DNA of 24,871 nucleotides from CAZIBG01 sp964536985 (GTDB lineage: Bacteria > Patescibacteriota > Saccharimonadia > Saccharimonadales > AWTP1-31): assembly GCA_964536985.1 (NCBI GenBank), contig CAZIBG010000016.1, positions 1 through 24,871 on the forward strand, written 5' to 3'. Shown here piece after piece: positions 1 through 6,697 of the stretch. Below the pieces are notes generated by a model, which searched no databases, was not told the DNA's origin, and saw nothing but the letters and a program-made list of their open reading frames with translations. A program made the position numbers and the translations under genes. Numbering within the stretch: position 1 is the stretch's first letter; each line of letters begins with the position of its first letter.

Positions 1-12
1 AGACTTGCCATG

Positions 13-570
13 CTACTTTTCTTTGAGTGGGTCTTTGCGGAGGTCCATAAAGTCTTTGAAGATGTCGCCGAGGTGTCCACCGATTGCTCGTTGGATAATT
101 TTGGTGGTAGAAATTGCTGTCGACTGGCGATCTACAATTACCACTTCGCCACCATATTTGATAACGGTTTTGTATTCTCTTGATTCTTTGAAGTTCTCGG
201 TCCAATCTTCTTTGACGGTCACGTATATGTCAGGTCGCAGTAAACCCAGGGATGGCTGGCAACTTGGCTCGGGGATGATGGTTACAAAGTCTACTGAACT
301 GAGGTATGTGAGCGTTTCTGCTCGGAGCTTTTCGTCTAACACGGGTTTGTTGGGTCCTTTGACTTTTCGAATAGCGTCGTTGCCGCTAATACCTACTACA
401 AGGATATCTCCGAGCTTTTTTGCTTCTTCTAGGTAGCGGAGTTGGCCAACATTTACGAGGTCCCATGAGCCGGCAGTAAAGACGACCTTCTTGCCCTTTT
501 CCTTGAGCTTTTCATGTAATGTCATTAGGTCGCTCTGGCTAATGAGCCGTTTTTTCCACGAAGCTGCCAT
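13..570 (-). CDS. Cytidylyltransferase-fold protein (RfaE/HldE C-domain-like) with altered HxGH motif
   Basis: The 185-residue protein follows the nucleotidyltransferase pattern of the RfaE/HldE C-terminal domain and TagD/GCT. It has an N-terminal beta strand, a first helix reading LRYLEEAKKLGDILVVG, KGPNKPV, the D-E-R-A-E-type helix, LRPDIYV, and a C-terminal ISTTKII segment matching the conserved STT-x-I motif. Family members activate sugar or polyol phosphates with CTP or ATP. The signature HxGH that holds the nucleotide phosphates reads N-V-G-Q here, and the usual K-G-G-D is V-K-E-D. The fold is therefore clear but the standard chemistry is doubtful. I chose the ATG at 570 because a GGAG lies 6 nt before it; an in-frame GTG at 582 overlaps that site and is less likely. 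Possible roles are a pseudoenzyme or regulatory binding protein. No pathway partner is adjacent. Confidence 0.8.
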   Translation of the reverse strand: MAASWKKRLISQSDLMTLHEKLKEKGKKVVFTAGSWDLVNVGQLRYLEEAKKLGDILVVGISGNDAIRKVKGPNKPVLDEKLRAETLTYLSSVDFVTIIPEPSCQPSLGLLRPDIYVTVKEDWTENFKESREYKTVIKYGGEVVIVDRQSTAISTTKIIQRAIGGHLGDIFKDFMDLRKDPLKEK

Positions 571-641
571 TGAAGTCTCCACTTATGTTCTTCAGGTAGT
601 ATACCATCTGATCCTACGCTGCCGCCCCAAGAATAGTTGTG

Positions 642-678
642 AAATAAAAATCACCCCCACTACATGAGTGAGGGTGAT
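642..678 (-). terminator. Intrinsic terminator after rplA
   Basis: A 7-bp stem (ATCACCC at 650-656 with GGGTGAT at 672-678, extended inward by CACT/AGTG) is followed on the minus strand by an AT-rich run starting with five T. It lies about 20 bp past the rplA stop and ends the rplK-rplA transcript. Confidence 0.8.
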
Positions 679-699
679 TAGAGCTCAAGCTGTTGTTAC

Positions 700-1656
700 C
701 TAGTTGGTAACAACCTTGATGCTTGGGCCCATAGTGCTGGTGACAAACATCGTTTTGATGTAGTTGCCTTTAACACTTTGTGGCTTAGCAGCACGAATGC
801 TTGCAAGAACGGCGTTAGCGTTTTCGGCGAGCTTCTTGTCACCAAAACTTACTTTGCCGATGCCAAGGTGTACGATTCCAGTGCTATCAACACGGAATTC
901 TACACGACCAGCTTTTGCTTCTTCGATTGCTTTAACAACGTTAGGAGTAACAGTACCGCTCTTAGGGTTTGGCATAAGACCACGTGGGCCAAGCAAACGA
1001 GCGTACTTACCGAGCTTAGCCATCATTGTTGGCACAGCAATCAGGACGTCAAAGTCGATAGTTCCTTTATCAAGAGCGTTAGTAACTTCTTCGACACCTG
1101 CGATATCAGCGCCAGCTTTTTTAGCTTTTGCAGCATCATCAGCTTCTGCGAACACGGCGATACGAACGTTCTTACCGGTTCCTGCAGGAAGTACTAGGTT
1201 GCCACGGATGTTCTGATCGGCGTGACGTGGGTCAACACCTAGGCGGATGTGCATTTCGACAGTTGCGTCAAACTTTACGGCACTGGTTTTTGTAGCGAGG
1301 GCAAGTGCTTCTGGAAGAGTGTACTCTTTTTCGGCTTCAACAAGCTTTGCAGCTTCTTGGAATTTCTTACCTTTTCGCTCAAGTAGGCTACGAGGGATTG
1401 GAGCAGGTCCAGCTTTTGGTGCTTCAGCATCTTCTGATTTTGCAGCTGCCTTGCGCTCTTCTTTAGCTTCTTTTTCCTCGGCTTCTTTAATAGCCTTAGC
1501 ACTGTGTTTTCCAGCTTTGGTTGTTGCCTTCTTTTCTGCAACTACTTCTTCTGGAGCTTCTGTTTCTACTGCTGGAGTTTCAGCAACTTCAGTCTCGACT
1601 ACAGGAGTCTCGACGATTTCTTCTTTTGTTGTCTTCTTACTTTTAGCTTCTGCCAT
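700..1656 (-). CDS. rplA: Ribosomal protein L1 with long charged N-terminal extension
   Basis: L1 binds 23S rRNA at the L1 stalk, helps move E-site tRNA, and in many bacteria represses its own operon. The C-terminal ~230 residues are a standard L1: RHADQNIRGNLVLPAGTGK, a middle domain with KAKKAGADIAG, then GPRGLMPNPKSGTVT and the closing segment with KGNYIKTMFVTSTMGPSI. The protein has 318 residues where about 230 is usual. The surplus is a ~88-residue N-terminal tail rich in Ala, Lys, Glu, Val and Thr with repeated V-E-T-(P/E) units, probably disordered. The start at 1656 has AGGAAA 5 nt upstream, so the tail is translated. The 51-nt gap to the preceding gene has short GTGG/CCAC and GAC/GTC complementarities that could form the autoregulatory L1 site; that is not demonstrated. 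Confidence 0.97.
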   Translation of the reverse strand: MAEAKSKKTTKEEIVETPVVETEVAETPAVETEAPEEVVAEKKATTKAGKHSAKAIKEAEEKEAKEERKAAAKSEDAEAPKAGPAPIPRSLLERKGKKFQEAAKLVEAEKEYTLPEALALATKTSAVKFDATVEMHIRLGVDPRHADQNIRGNLVLPAGTGKNVRIAVFAEADDAAKAKKAGADIAGVEEVTNALDKGTIDFDVLIAVPTMMAKLGKYARLLGPRGLMPNPKSGTVTPNVVKAIEEAKAGRVEFRVDSTGIVHLGIGKVSFGDKKLAENANAVLASIRAAKPQSVKGNYIKTMFVTSTMGPSIKVVTN

Positions 1657-1707
1657 GATGTTTTCCTTTCGTGGTGCTAGCGACTCTCGTCTCCCACAAA
1701 TTATTAA

Positions 1708-1950
1708 TTATCGGGTTGAATAACCTGTTGCTGTTTGGAAGTAGCTGTCTACAACGTCTGGATGGAGGCTTCCCTCTGCCAGTCGTTGTGTGACGATAGC
1801 TCCCATTTCTATACCAATTGCCTGAGCGCGGGCGGGATTGTGATCCCGTACTACTGCAAGCTGGTCGGCCATATCGAGTATTGCATCCGTATCACCTAAT
1901 GCGGCAGCATCGGTCCATACTTTAGGGTCTACTGCTTCAATGAACGACAT
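1708..1950 (-). CDS. Unknown 80-residue protein between rplK and rplA
   Basis: I do not recognise this protein. It begins MSFIEAVDPKVW and is predicted to be mostly helical and mildly acidic, with no membrane segment, no Cys, and no known motif. Its ATG at 1950 lies two bases after the rplK TAA (pattern TAACAATG) and its stop is 51 nt before rplA, so it must be cotranscribed with both ribosomal genes and is probably translated by reinitiation. The nearest GGAG is about 14 nt upstream, too far for an ordinary site. No larger overlapping frame explains the interval. The position in the L11-L1 operon suggests a translation-related or simply coexpressed small protein; nothing in the sequence goes further. 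Confidence 0.75.
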   Translation of the reverse strand: MSFIEAVDPKVWTDAAALGDTDAILDMADQLAVVRDHNPARAQAIGIEMGAIVTQRLAEGSLHPDVVDSYFQTATGYSTR

Positions 1951-1952
1951 TG

Positions 1953-2387
1953 TTAGGCTTCGATCTCCACGCCCATCGAACGAGCAGTTCCGGCAACCAT
2001 CTTTTTGACGGCTGGAATGTCGGTAGTGTTCATGTCATGTGCTTTGGCTTCGGCGATTTCGGTCAATGCCTGGTCGCTAAGCTTTTTAGGGATCTTTTCG
2101 CTGTTTGGCTTTCCAGAACCCTTTTTGATACCAAGCTTAGCTCGGATAAGGTCGTCTGTTGGGGCGCCTACAACACGGAAGTCCATGGTGCGGTCATCAT
2201 AAATAGTGATGTGTGCAGTAACGGTTTGTCCCTGCATATCCTTAGTAGCGTCGTTAAATGGATTGATAAAATCCATCATGTTTACACCGTATTGTCCAAG
2301 GGTGCTACCCACTGGAGGAGCCGCACTTGCGCGTCCGCCAGGGATCTTCATTTTCAGGTTAGCTTTAACCTGTTTCTTGTCTGCCAT
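1953..2387 (-). CDS. rplK: Ribosomal protein L11
   Basis: A complete 144-residue L11, normal length. The N-terminal domain has KMKIPGGRASAAPPVGSTLG and GQYGVNMMDFINPFN, which contact elongation factors and RelA-type factors. The C-terminal RNA-binding domain has GSGKPNSEKI and ends with the helix AVKKMVAGTARSMGVEI, which binds the GTPase-associated region of 23S rRNA. GGAGAA lies 4 nt upstream of the ATG. It is the first gene of the rplK - unknown - rplA transcript. The usual upstream neighbours nusG and secE lie further right, separated by two unrelated genes. Confidence 0.98.
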   Translation of the reverse strand: MADKKQVKANLKMKIPGGRASAAPPVGSTLGQYGVNMMDFINPFNDATKDMQGQTVTAHITIYDDRTMDFRVVGAPTDDLIRAKLGIKKGSGKPNSEKIPKKLSDQALTEIAEAKAHDMNTTDIPAVKKMVAGTARSMGVEIEA

Positions 2388-2467
2388 TAAGTTCTCCGTA
2401 ACGTTTATTAGCTTTTGATTAGTAATCGACTTGCTGCTGAAGCTTGCAGCTCGTGCGTAACTAGACG

Positions 2468-2497
2468 ATTATACCAGACTCTACCCCTGTTTGTCTA
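2468..2497 (-). promoter_or_regulatory. Sigma70-type promoter of the rplK operon
   Basis: On the minus strand a TAGACA (2492-2497), an 18-bp spacer and a perfect TATAAT (2468-2473) precede rplK by about 80 nt. The leader contains a GCTGC/GCAGC hairpin near 2433-2450. That is room for regulation, though no known riboswitch or leader motif is recognised. Confidence 0.7.
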
Positions 2498-2556
2498 CCT
2501 CCTAGACAATTGAAAGCATGGTAGTATGAGGGTAGATAAAAATAAGGAGAACCTCC

Positions 2557-3159
2557 ATGCCAGAACCTACCGGATTCGAGAACCAAACTTCAGCCCCAAA
2601 CCCCCTAGAGGGAGAATCGTTAGGCCATGCTGTCGAAGCCATTAGTAACGTATTTACCGATGTTGGTGAAAGGTTCTTAGACTATAGTCCGGGAGGTCAG
2701 TACGCCAGCGAAGTAGCCTCTTTTGCTCAGCGCCAAGCTGAACAAGCAGCCGGAGAAGCTGTGCGTTTAGGTGGTCAAGCCGAAGAAGGACAGCCAACTG
2801 AGCTTGCTAGCTCAATGGTCTTTGGTTTTGCGTTTGGCTTGGATCCTGCTCAGATCGGCGGTCACTTCCAGTCAGCACTTTATAAGCAAGCAGCTAGCCT
2901 AGGACTAGATGATGCCGATAGGATCGCAAAATACGTCCACAATGTCGCTCAAACTATGAACCCGCTGGATGCAGCCGATGGCATGTATAACTACCTACAA
3001 ACTTCGGAAGAATTTACGCCAGTAGAGCTAGCCATTCTAGACTCTGTAGCACTTGGTTTTGCTGTGCGTCGTGATTCCAAGGGTGTGGGAACTAACCTAG
3101 CTCAGCAGATGTTGAGCAAATACACTCAGATGCAGTCACCACAACCAGAGACTGTCTAA
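2557..3159 (+). CDS. Unknown 200-residue protein inserted in the nusG-rplK interval
   Basis: I do not recognise this protein. It has no signal peptide and no clear membrane segment. The composition is rich in Ala, Gln and Glu. A mid-region glycine-containing stretch (SSMVFGFAFGLDPAQIGGHF) is followed by helices with LGLDDADRIAKYVHNVAQTM. The start is secure: AGGAGA lies 6 nt before the ATG at 2557. The gene runs against all its neighbours and is convergent with the minus-strand membrane gene, the two stops being about 8 bp apart. It therefore breaks the classic secE-nusG-rplK-rplA order. A TTGAAA at 2510-2515 is the best -35 candidate, with a weak -10. Confidence 0.75.
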   Translation: MPEPTGFENQTSAPNPLEGESLGHAVEAISNVFTDVGERFLDYSPGGQYASEVASFAQRQAEQAAGEAVRLGGQAEEGQPTELASSMVFGFAFGLDPAQIGGHFQSALYKQAASLGLDDADRIAKYVHNVAQTMNPLDAADGMYNYLQTSEEFTPVELAILDSVALGFAVRRDSKGVGTNLAQQMLSKYTQMQSPQPETV

Positions 3160-3166
3160 ATATTTG

Positions 3167-3458
3167 TTACCAACCCTGAGAAGTGTTGTTACGGTTAGCT
3201 GTGTAGCGCGCCTGAAATGCGCCGCCGAAAAGTGCTACTGCTGTCATTACGCCACCAGAAAACATGGTCAGTCCACCCAGTGTTTTTAAAATATAGTCTG
3301 GTGCACTGCCCTCGGTAGTCATTTCCGAAAGTTCCCAAACAGCGGCGCCAGCAGGCATAACACCTAGTGCTATCGGTTCAATAACTCTATGAAGCCAAAT
3401 ATAATCCTTCCCAATAACGGGTGGGTGCTCTTCGGGCGAGGCTGCCATACTAGACTCG
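3167..3458 (-). CDS. Unknown small membrane protein, 5' end at or inside the scaffold gap
   Basis: A minus-strand frame ends with TAA at 3167 and runs into the run of N. About 94 residues can be read. There are two hydrophobic segments: one around VIEPIALGVMPAGAAVW, one around GGLTMFSGGVMTAVALFGG. A short polar tail ends NNTSQGW. An in-frame ATG at 3448 could be the start, but no Shine-Dalgarno precedes it, so the true start may lie in the gap. The gene lies downstream of nusG on the same strand and could be cotranscribed with it. Reading the frame straight through the N run is meaningless because the real gap length is unknown. Function unknown. Confidence 0.6.
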
Positions 3459-3558
3459 NNNNNNNNNNNNNNNNNNNNNNNNNNNNNNNNNNNNNNNNNN
3501 NNNNNNNNNNNNNNNNNNNNNNNNNNNNNNNNNNNNNNNNNNNNNNNNNNNNNNNNNN
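3459..3558. other. 100-N assembly gap hiding most of nusG
   Basis: A run of exactly 100 N joins two contigs. The right edge stops inside nusG after about 18 codons, and the left edge is inside or just before a different gene. A whole NusG needs roughly 500 more bases, so the N count is a placeholder and the true gap is several hundred bases. Confidence 0.95.
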
Positions 3559-3614
3559 CCACTGTAGGTGTGGATGGCGTACCATAGTTTGTTTGTGTCG
3601 TATCTTTTACTCAT
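3559..3614 (-). CDS. nusG: NusG, 5' fragment (first 18 codons), truncated by the gap
   Basis: Reading leftward from the ATG at 3614 gives MSKRYDTNKLWYAIHTYS before the N run. The W-Y-A-I-H-T-Y-S strand is the well-known opening of the NusG NGN domain (typically KRWYVVHTYSGYE). The start lies four bases beyond the secE stop at 3619-3621, and a GGAG overlapping the secE stop serves as its Shine-Dalgarno. That is the standard secE-nusG order. NusG (Spt5 homologue) rides on RNA polymerase and links transcription with Rho or the ribosome. The NGN remainder and KOW domain are not visible. Confidence 0.88.
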
Positions 3615-3618
3615 CTTA

Positions 3619-4047
3619 TTACTCCAAAATCAGTTTCTTAAATATCTTATCTAGTCCGTAGTCCACGATTGTGATCATTGCACCAAAAACAAAGGCGAAT
3701 ACAAATACGGCAAATGTCAGTTGCCAGGTCTCGCGACGACCAGGCCAGCTTACTTGACGAACTTCTTTCCATGCTCCCTTAAAGTAGCTAATGAAAAGCA
3801 CTTTATGTAGTATGCGTCCTACAAAACGAACAGGACGAGTTTTGAACGGCCGCAGCAAGAATCGGAATGGGCGGGCAATTTTAGCAATAAATCTACCGAT
3901 TGCTTTAAATGGTCGACTGGCGGATTTAGCAGTCTTGCGTAAAGTTCTTTTTGGAGCTTTAGACGCATCTTGCTCGCTACGCTGTCTTACTGTTAGATCG
4001 GTTTTTTTGACTCGAATCTTTTTTGCTTTAGTTGACTTGTCGGCCAC
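3619..4047 (-). CDS. secE: Preprotein translocase subunit SecE with basic N-terminal extension
   Basis: SecE clamps SecY in the membrane channel. The core is at the C-terminus: FKGAWKEVRQVSWPGRRETW (the conserved amphipathic helix with V-x-W-P) followed by a single membrane span around LTFAVFVFAFVFGAMITIV and a short cytosolic tail. The protein has 142 residues where a minimal SecE has about 60. The first ~80 residues are strongly basic (Lys/Arg-rich, several R-P-F repeats). I chose the GTG at 4047 because GAGG lies 5 nt before it; the frame is open back to 4107 but would place the start inside the promoter. It is followed directly by nusG. Confidence 0.92.
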   Translation of the reverse strand: MADKSTKAKKIRVKKTDLTVRQRSEQDASKAPKRTLRKTAKSASRPFKAIGRFIAKIARPFRFLLRPFKTRPVRFVGRILHKVLFISYFKGAWKEVRQVSWPGRRETWQLTFAVFVFAFVFGAMITIVDYGLDKIFKKLILE

Positions 4048-4079
4048 ACTCGCCTCGCTCTCTATTGTCTTTGACAAAT

Positions 4080-4107
4080 AAAATAACCTACATATTCTGT
4101 AGGTCAA
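4080..4107 (-). promoter_or_regulatory. secE promoter with 7-bp inverted repeat in the spacer
   Basis: On the minus strand TTGACC (4102-4107), a 16-bp spacer and TATTTT (4080-4085) precede the secE GTG by about 35 nt. The spacer holds a perfect inverted repeat, ACCTACA-tattc-TGTAGGT on the plus strand (4086-4104). This is a typical place for a repressor site. A second possible -35 (TTGACT, 4111-4116) lies just upstream. Confidence 0.5.
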
Positions 4108-4153
4108 TTAAGTCAAGTATATCCTACTTGGTACCAGTTGGCAACAGGTGTAG

Positions 4154-4789
4154 CTAAACCTGTTGGCTGTCAATCAGCTCTTGCCAATTGGTTCGAGCTT
4201 CTAATGGTCGAGATCCAGCAAGACACATTGGGCAGTCGTCGGCAGGGTGTCCAAGCGTCGGTACTTGGGCGGCGGCAACCAGTTCACGTCCAGCTAGCTC
4301 TTTGGTATCGGATAGGTTTACTAGAGTGAAGAACATAGGGGCTACTCTTATTCCTCTAGATTCGAGCTGGCTAGCAGTCTCGACAAGAGAAGTTCCGCGG
4401 TGGACATCATCGCCAACAACTAAGGCGCTCTGCCCTTCGTGGATTGGAAAAGTTGTTTGATAATCTTGGTCTGGTCGGCAATAACCAACTTTACTACCTA
4501 GGGCCCTGGAACATGCAGCGGCTAATAATATTCCATAGGGAGCATATGAAAATACCCAATCTGGACGTAGATTACGGTTTGCAGCCTCAACACCCAGAAC
4601 ATTTCTAACAATACTGTCTAGATCGGCGTTATCACTAGTAATTAGATCAGAGTTAAAGTAGACGTCTGTGTGTTTCCCGCCGAGTGCTGTAACTGCGTGT
4701 GGGCCCGACATCTCGGGGTTCATTTCCCATAGTGCTCCGACTTCTCGGAAGTGGTCTGTGTAATCAACTGCAGGATTAGTAAATGCCAT
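4154..4789 (-). CDS. Phosphoribosyltransferase, orotate PRTase-like
   Basis: A 211-residue type I PRTase. The PRPP-binding loop is ALVVGDDVHRGTSLVETASQL (two acidic residues then R-G-T-S, in place of the common D-D-V-x-T-T-G-x-S). An upstream strand, WVFSYAPYGILLAAACSRAL, corresponds to the PPi-loop region. The domain order and length fit orotate phosphoribosyltransferase-like proteins (pyrimidine synthesis or salvage). The unusual V-H-R-G in the loop and a C-terminal C-P-M-C with a following G-S-R-P segment make the substrate uncertain. The stop codon sits in the loop of an 8-bp inverted repeat (CAACAGGT/ACCTGTTG, 4143-4165). No Shine-Dalgarno is seen before the ATG. Confidence 0.75.
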   Translation of the reverse strand: MAFTNPAVDYTDHFREVGALWEMNPEMSGPHAVTALGGKHTDVYFNSDLITSDNADLDSIVRNVLGVEAANRNLRPDWVFSYAPYGILLAAACSRALGSKVGYCRPDQDYQTTFPIHEGQSALVVGDDVHRGTSLVETASQLESRGIRVAPMFFTLVNLSDTKELAGRELVAAAQVPTLGHPADDCPMCLAGSRPLEARTNWQELIDSQQV

Positions 4790-4837
4790 AAAGTATTACA
4801 ATAACACATATTGGACTATAATAAAAGTATCTTTTGG

Positions 4838-5956
4838 TTACTTAAGATTTGGGACAGTGATAGTAAAAATAGAACCTTTGTGGATCTCGCTTTGCAAATC
4901 CACAGAAGCGGTAAGTAGATCAGCTAATTTGCGTGTTACATATAACCCAAGGCCGGTGCCATTATGTTGACGAGTCCGATAATCTTCGGACCGGAAAAAT
5001 TTTCCCCAGACTTTGTCTTGATCTTCTTTTGATATGCCAATTCCGCTATCGCGCACGGCAAACTGCACACCGGTCTTTACTGGTTTTGCAGTTAGGGTAA
5101 CTGAGCCTTGATCGGTATATTTTATGGCGTTGGTTATAAAGTTTTGTAAGATTTCACGAAGATATAGTTCGCTGGTATGTAGTAGCTCAAGTTTGGGATC
5201 GATTTCTATATGGAAAGATAGTTTTTTCTCTTTAGCTACGCTACTGTAAGCACTCTCGAGGCTTTTTACTAAGTTATGAACATTTACATCTTCGGTTTCG
5301 ATGGCCAACTTACCACGATCTGCGCGTGACAGCATCGATAGGTCGTTAATCATACCTGATAAAAAGGTCACTTGATCATAGGCCTGTTGTAAACTGCCAC
5401 TTATTTCTGGAACATGAGAATGTTTGCTGGCAATAAGTTGGGCATTACTTAGGTTGCCTTCGGCAATAGCTACCGGGGTACGAAGTTCGTGACTGATGAC
5501 GCTAATAAATTCGTCCCGTTCTTCTTCTAGTGATTTTTCGCGGGTGATGTCGCGCAGTACTATCACAAACCCTTGATCAGATTTGCCAAAACCAAGGTGT
5601 ACGGGCGCAATACTGATGTAAAGATTTATCAAAGTGCCGTCACTGTATTTAAAGCGGTGGTCACGGGATGAGGTGTTGGTTTTTGTCTGCTTGACCAGAT
5701 TGGTGATGGTAACGTGCTTGTTATCTTTATCTATAAGATGGAGAACTTCGGAAAGATCGGTGCCCTCGTGAAGACCGTGTATGTCTAGCAGATCAAGAGC
5801 GGCCGCATTATAGACAATTACCTTGAGGTTTTTGTCGGTCGTAACTACCCCATCGGTCATGCTATTAATTAACGTATTGAGTCGTTGCCTCTCGACAGAT
5901 TCATCGGTTTTTACAATTTTGGGTTGTTTTGCTTTGGTTTTGGTTGTTGTTGGCAT
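4838..5956 (-). CDS. Soluble PAS-domain sensor histidine kinase
   Basis: About 372 residues with no membrane segment, so it acts in the cytosol. Order (numbering from a GTG two codons upstream): Lys-rich tail; PAS domain about 28-140 (INSMTDGVVTTDKNLKVIVYN, ending VIVLRDITREKSLEEER, the usual PAC exit); HisKA with the phospho-acceptor in FISVISHELRTP (His158); HATPase with N box NFITNAIKYT, G1 DSGIGI and G2 GTGLGL. All catalytic boxes are intact. No response regulator lies nearby, so it is an orphan kinase in this window. An ATG at 5956 is preferred to the GTG at 5962; neither has a good Shine-Dalgarno. Best matches in style are PAS/HisKA kinases of the PhoR/VicK type without the membrane part. 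Confidence 0.93.
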   Translation of the reverse strand: MPTTTKTKAKQPKIVKTDESVERQRLNTLINSMTDGVVTTDKNLKVIVYNAAALDLLDIHGLHEGTDLSEVLHLIDKDNKHVTITNLVKQTKTNTSSRDHRFKYSDGTLINLYISIAPVHLGFGKSDQGFVIVLRDITREKSLEEERDEFISVISHELRTPVAIAEGNLSNAQLIASKHSHVPEISGSLQQAYDQVTFLSGMINDLSMLSRADRGKLAIETEDVNVHNLVKSLESAYSSVAKEKKLSFHIEIDPKLELLHTSELYLREILQNFITNAIKYTDQGSVTLTAKPVKTGVQFAVRDSGIGISKEDQDKVWGKFFRSEDYRTRQHNGTGLGLYVTRKLADLLTASVDLQSEIHKGSIFTITVPNLK

Positions 5957-6001
5957 AAGCACTATCTATTATGTCACATCCAGAGGTTGAATTGCGAGAG
6001 A

Positions 6002-6697
6002 TTAGGCGTTAATTTGAGGCTTGTGATTATGCAAACTCTTACGTCTTTGCTTGGCGCCGGGCATGGCGGTTTCGAAGATACGCCAAAAAACGGCCCCGTG
6101 ATGTAGGGCTTTGGTATGTGTTAGTTCATGGACTAGCACGTAGTCGATTAAGTCCCATGGCAGTTGCATCAAGAACAAATTAAGAGTTATTTCTTGTTTG
6201 TTATTGCAGCTTCCCCATCTGGCTTTTAACTGACGCACAGACACGCTTTTAAATTCGAAATCATGTTTATCGGCCAGATCACGAAGTCTTTTGGGCAATA
6301 AATTCTCGGCCTGTTCGCGGAGGGCTTTGATGGCAACCTTCTCGGCGGCTTTTTGGACAGACGGACTATCCCAATTAAGGCTGTCTGGAAAGGTTACCCA
6401 AAGTTCACTGCCCTTTTGGCGAGTAGATACTTTTTGGTTGGTGCTACTAGGCTTAAAGTAGAGGTGATGAAACTTGCCAATGGCCGTTCCGTTTTTAATT
6501 ATTTCTGGACGAATTCGATTAGCCAAGATCCAATCTGTTTTGGTTCGGGCAAAAGCGATAGCCGCTTGGTACGGGGCCCATTTGGGCAGAGTTACCTTTA
6601 CGGTTCCGTCACTACCAATGCTAATCCGGATAGATTTAGATTTAGCATGCTTGACCAGCATTACCTCCCCTACTTCGGGAAGTTCAATAGTTTTCAT
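6002..6697 (-). CDS. YgjP/DUF45-type zinc metallopeptidase
   Basis: A 231-residue protein of the YgjP-like (DUF45, M48-related) family. Evidence is LKARWGSCNNKQEITLN, followed by the zinc helix VLVHELTHTKALHHGAVFW, with HExxH and a third His five residues on, as in VHELxHxxxxxHSxxFW of the family. The N-terminal half is the beta-rich part with KSKSIRISI and VKVTLPKWA. It is expected to be a cytosolic zinc peptidase of unknown substrate. Its ATG overlaps the stop of the upstream kinase gene by one base (TAATG), so the two are translationally coupled. Confidence 0.88.
   Translation of the reverse strand: MKTIELPEVGEVMLVKHAKSKSIRISIGSDGTVKVTLPKWAPYQAAIAFARTKTDWILANRIRPEIIKNGTAIGKFHHLYFKPSSTNQKVSTRQKGSELWVTFPDSLNWDSPSVQKAAEKVAIKALREQAENLLPKRLRDLADKHDFEFKSVSVRQLKARWGSCNNKQEITLNLFLMQLPWDLIDYVLVHELTHTKALHHGAVFWRIFETAMPGAKQRRKSLHNHKPQINA

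Noticed and set aside
3167..3562. A continuous frame across the N run
   Set aside because: The bases around the right edge belong to nusG in another reading, the N length is arbitrary, and the joined product is a chimera.
4143..4165. 8-bp inverted repeat at the end of the phosphoribosyltransferase gene as a terminator
   Set aside because: No T run follows on the minus strand and the stop codon is in the loop; function unclear.
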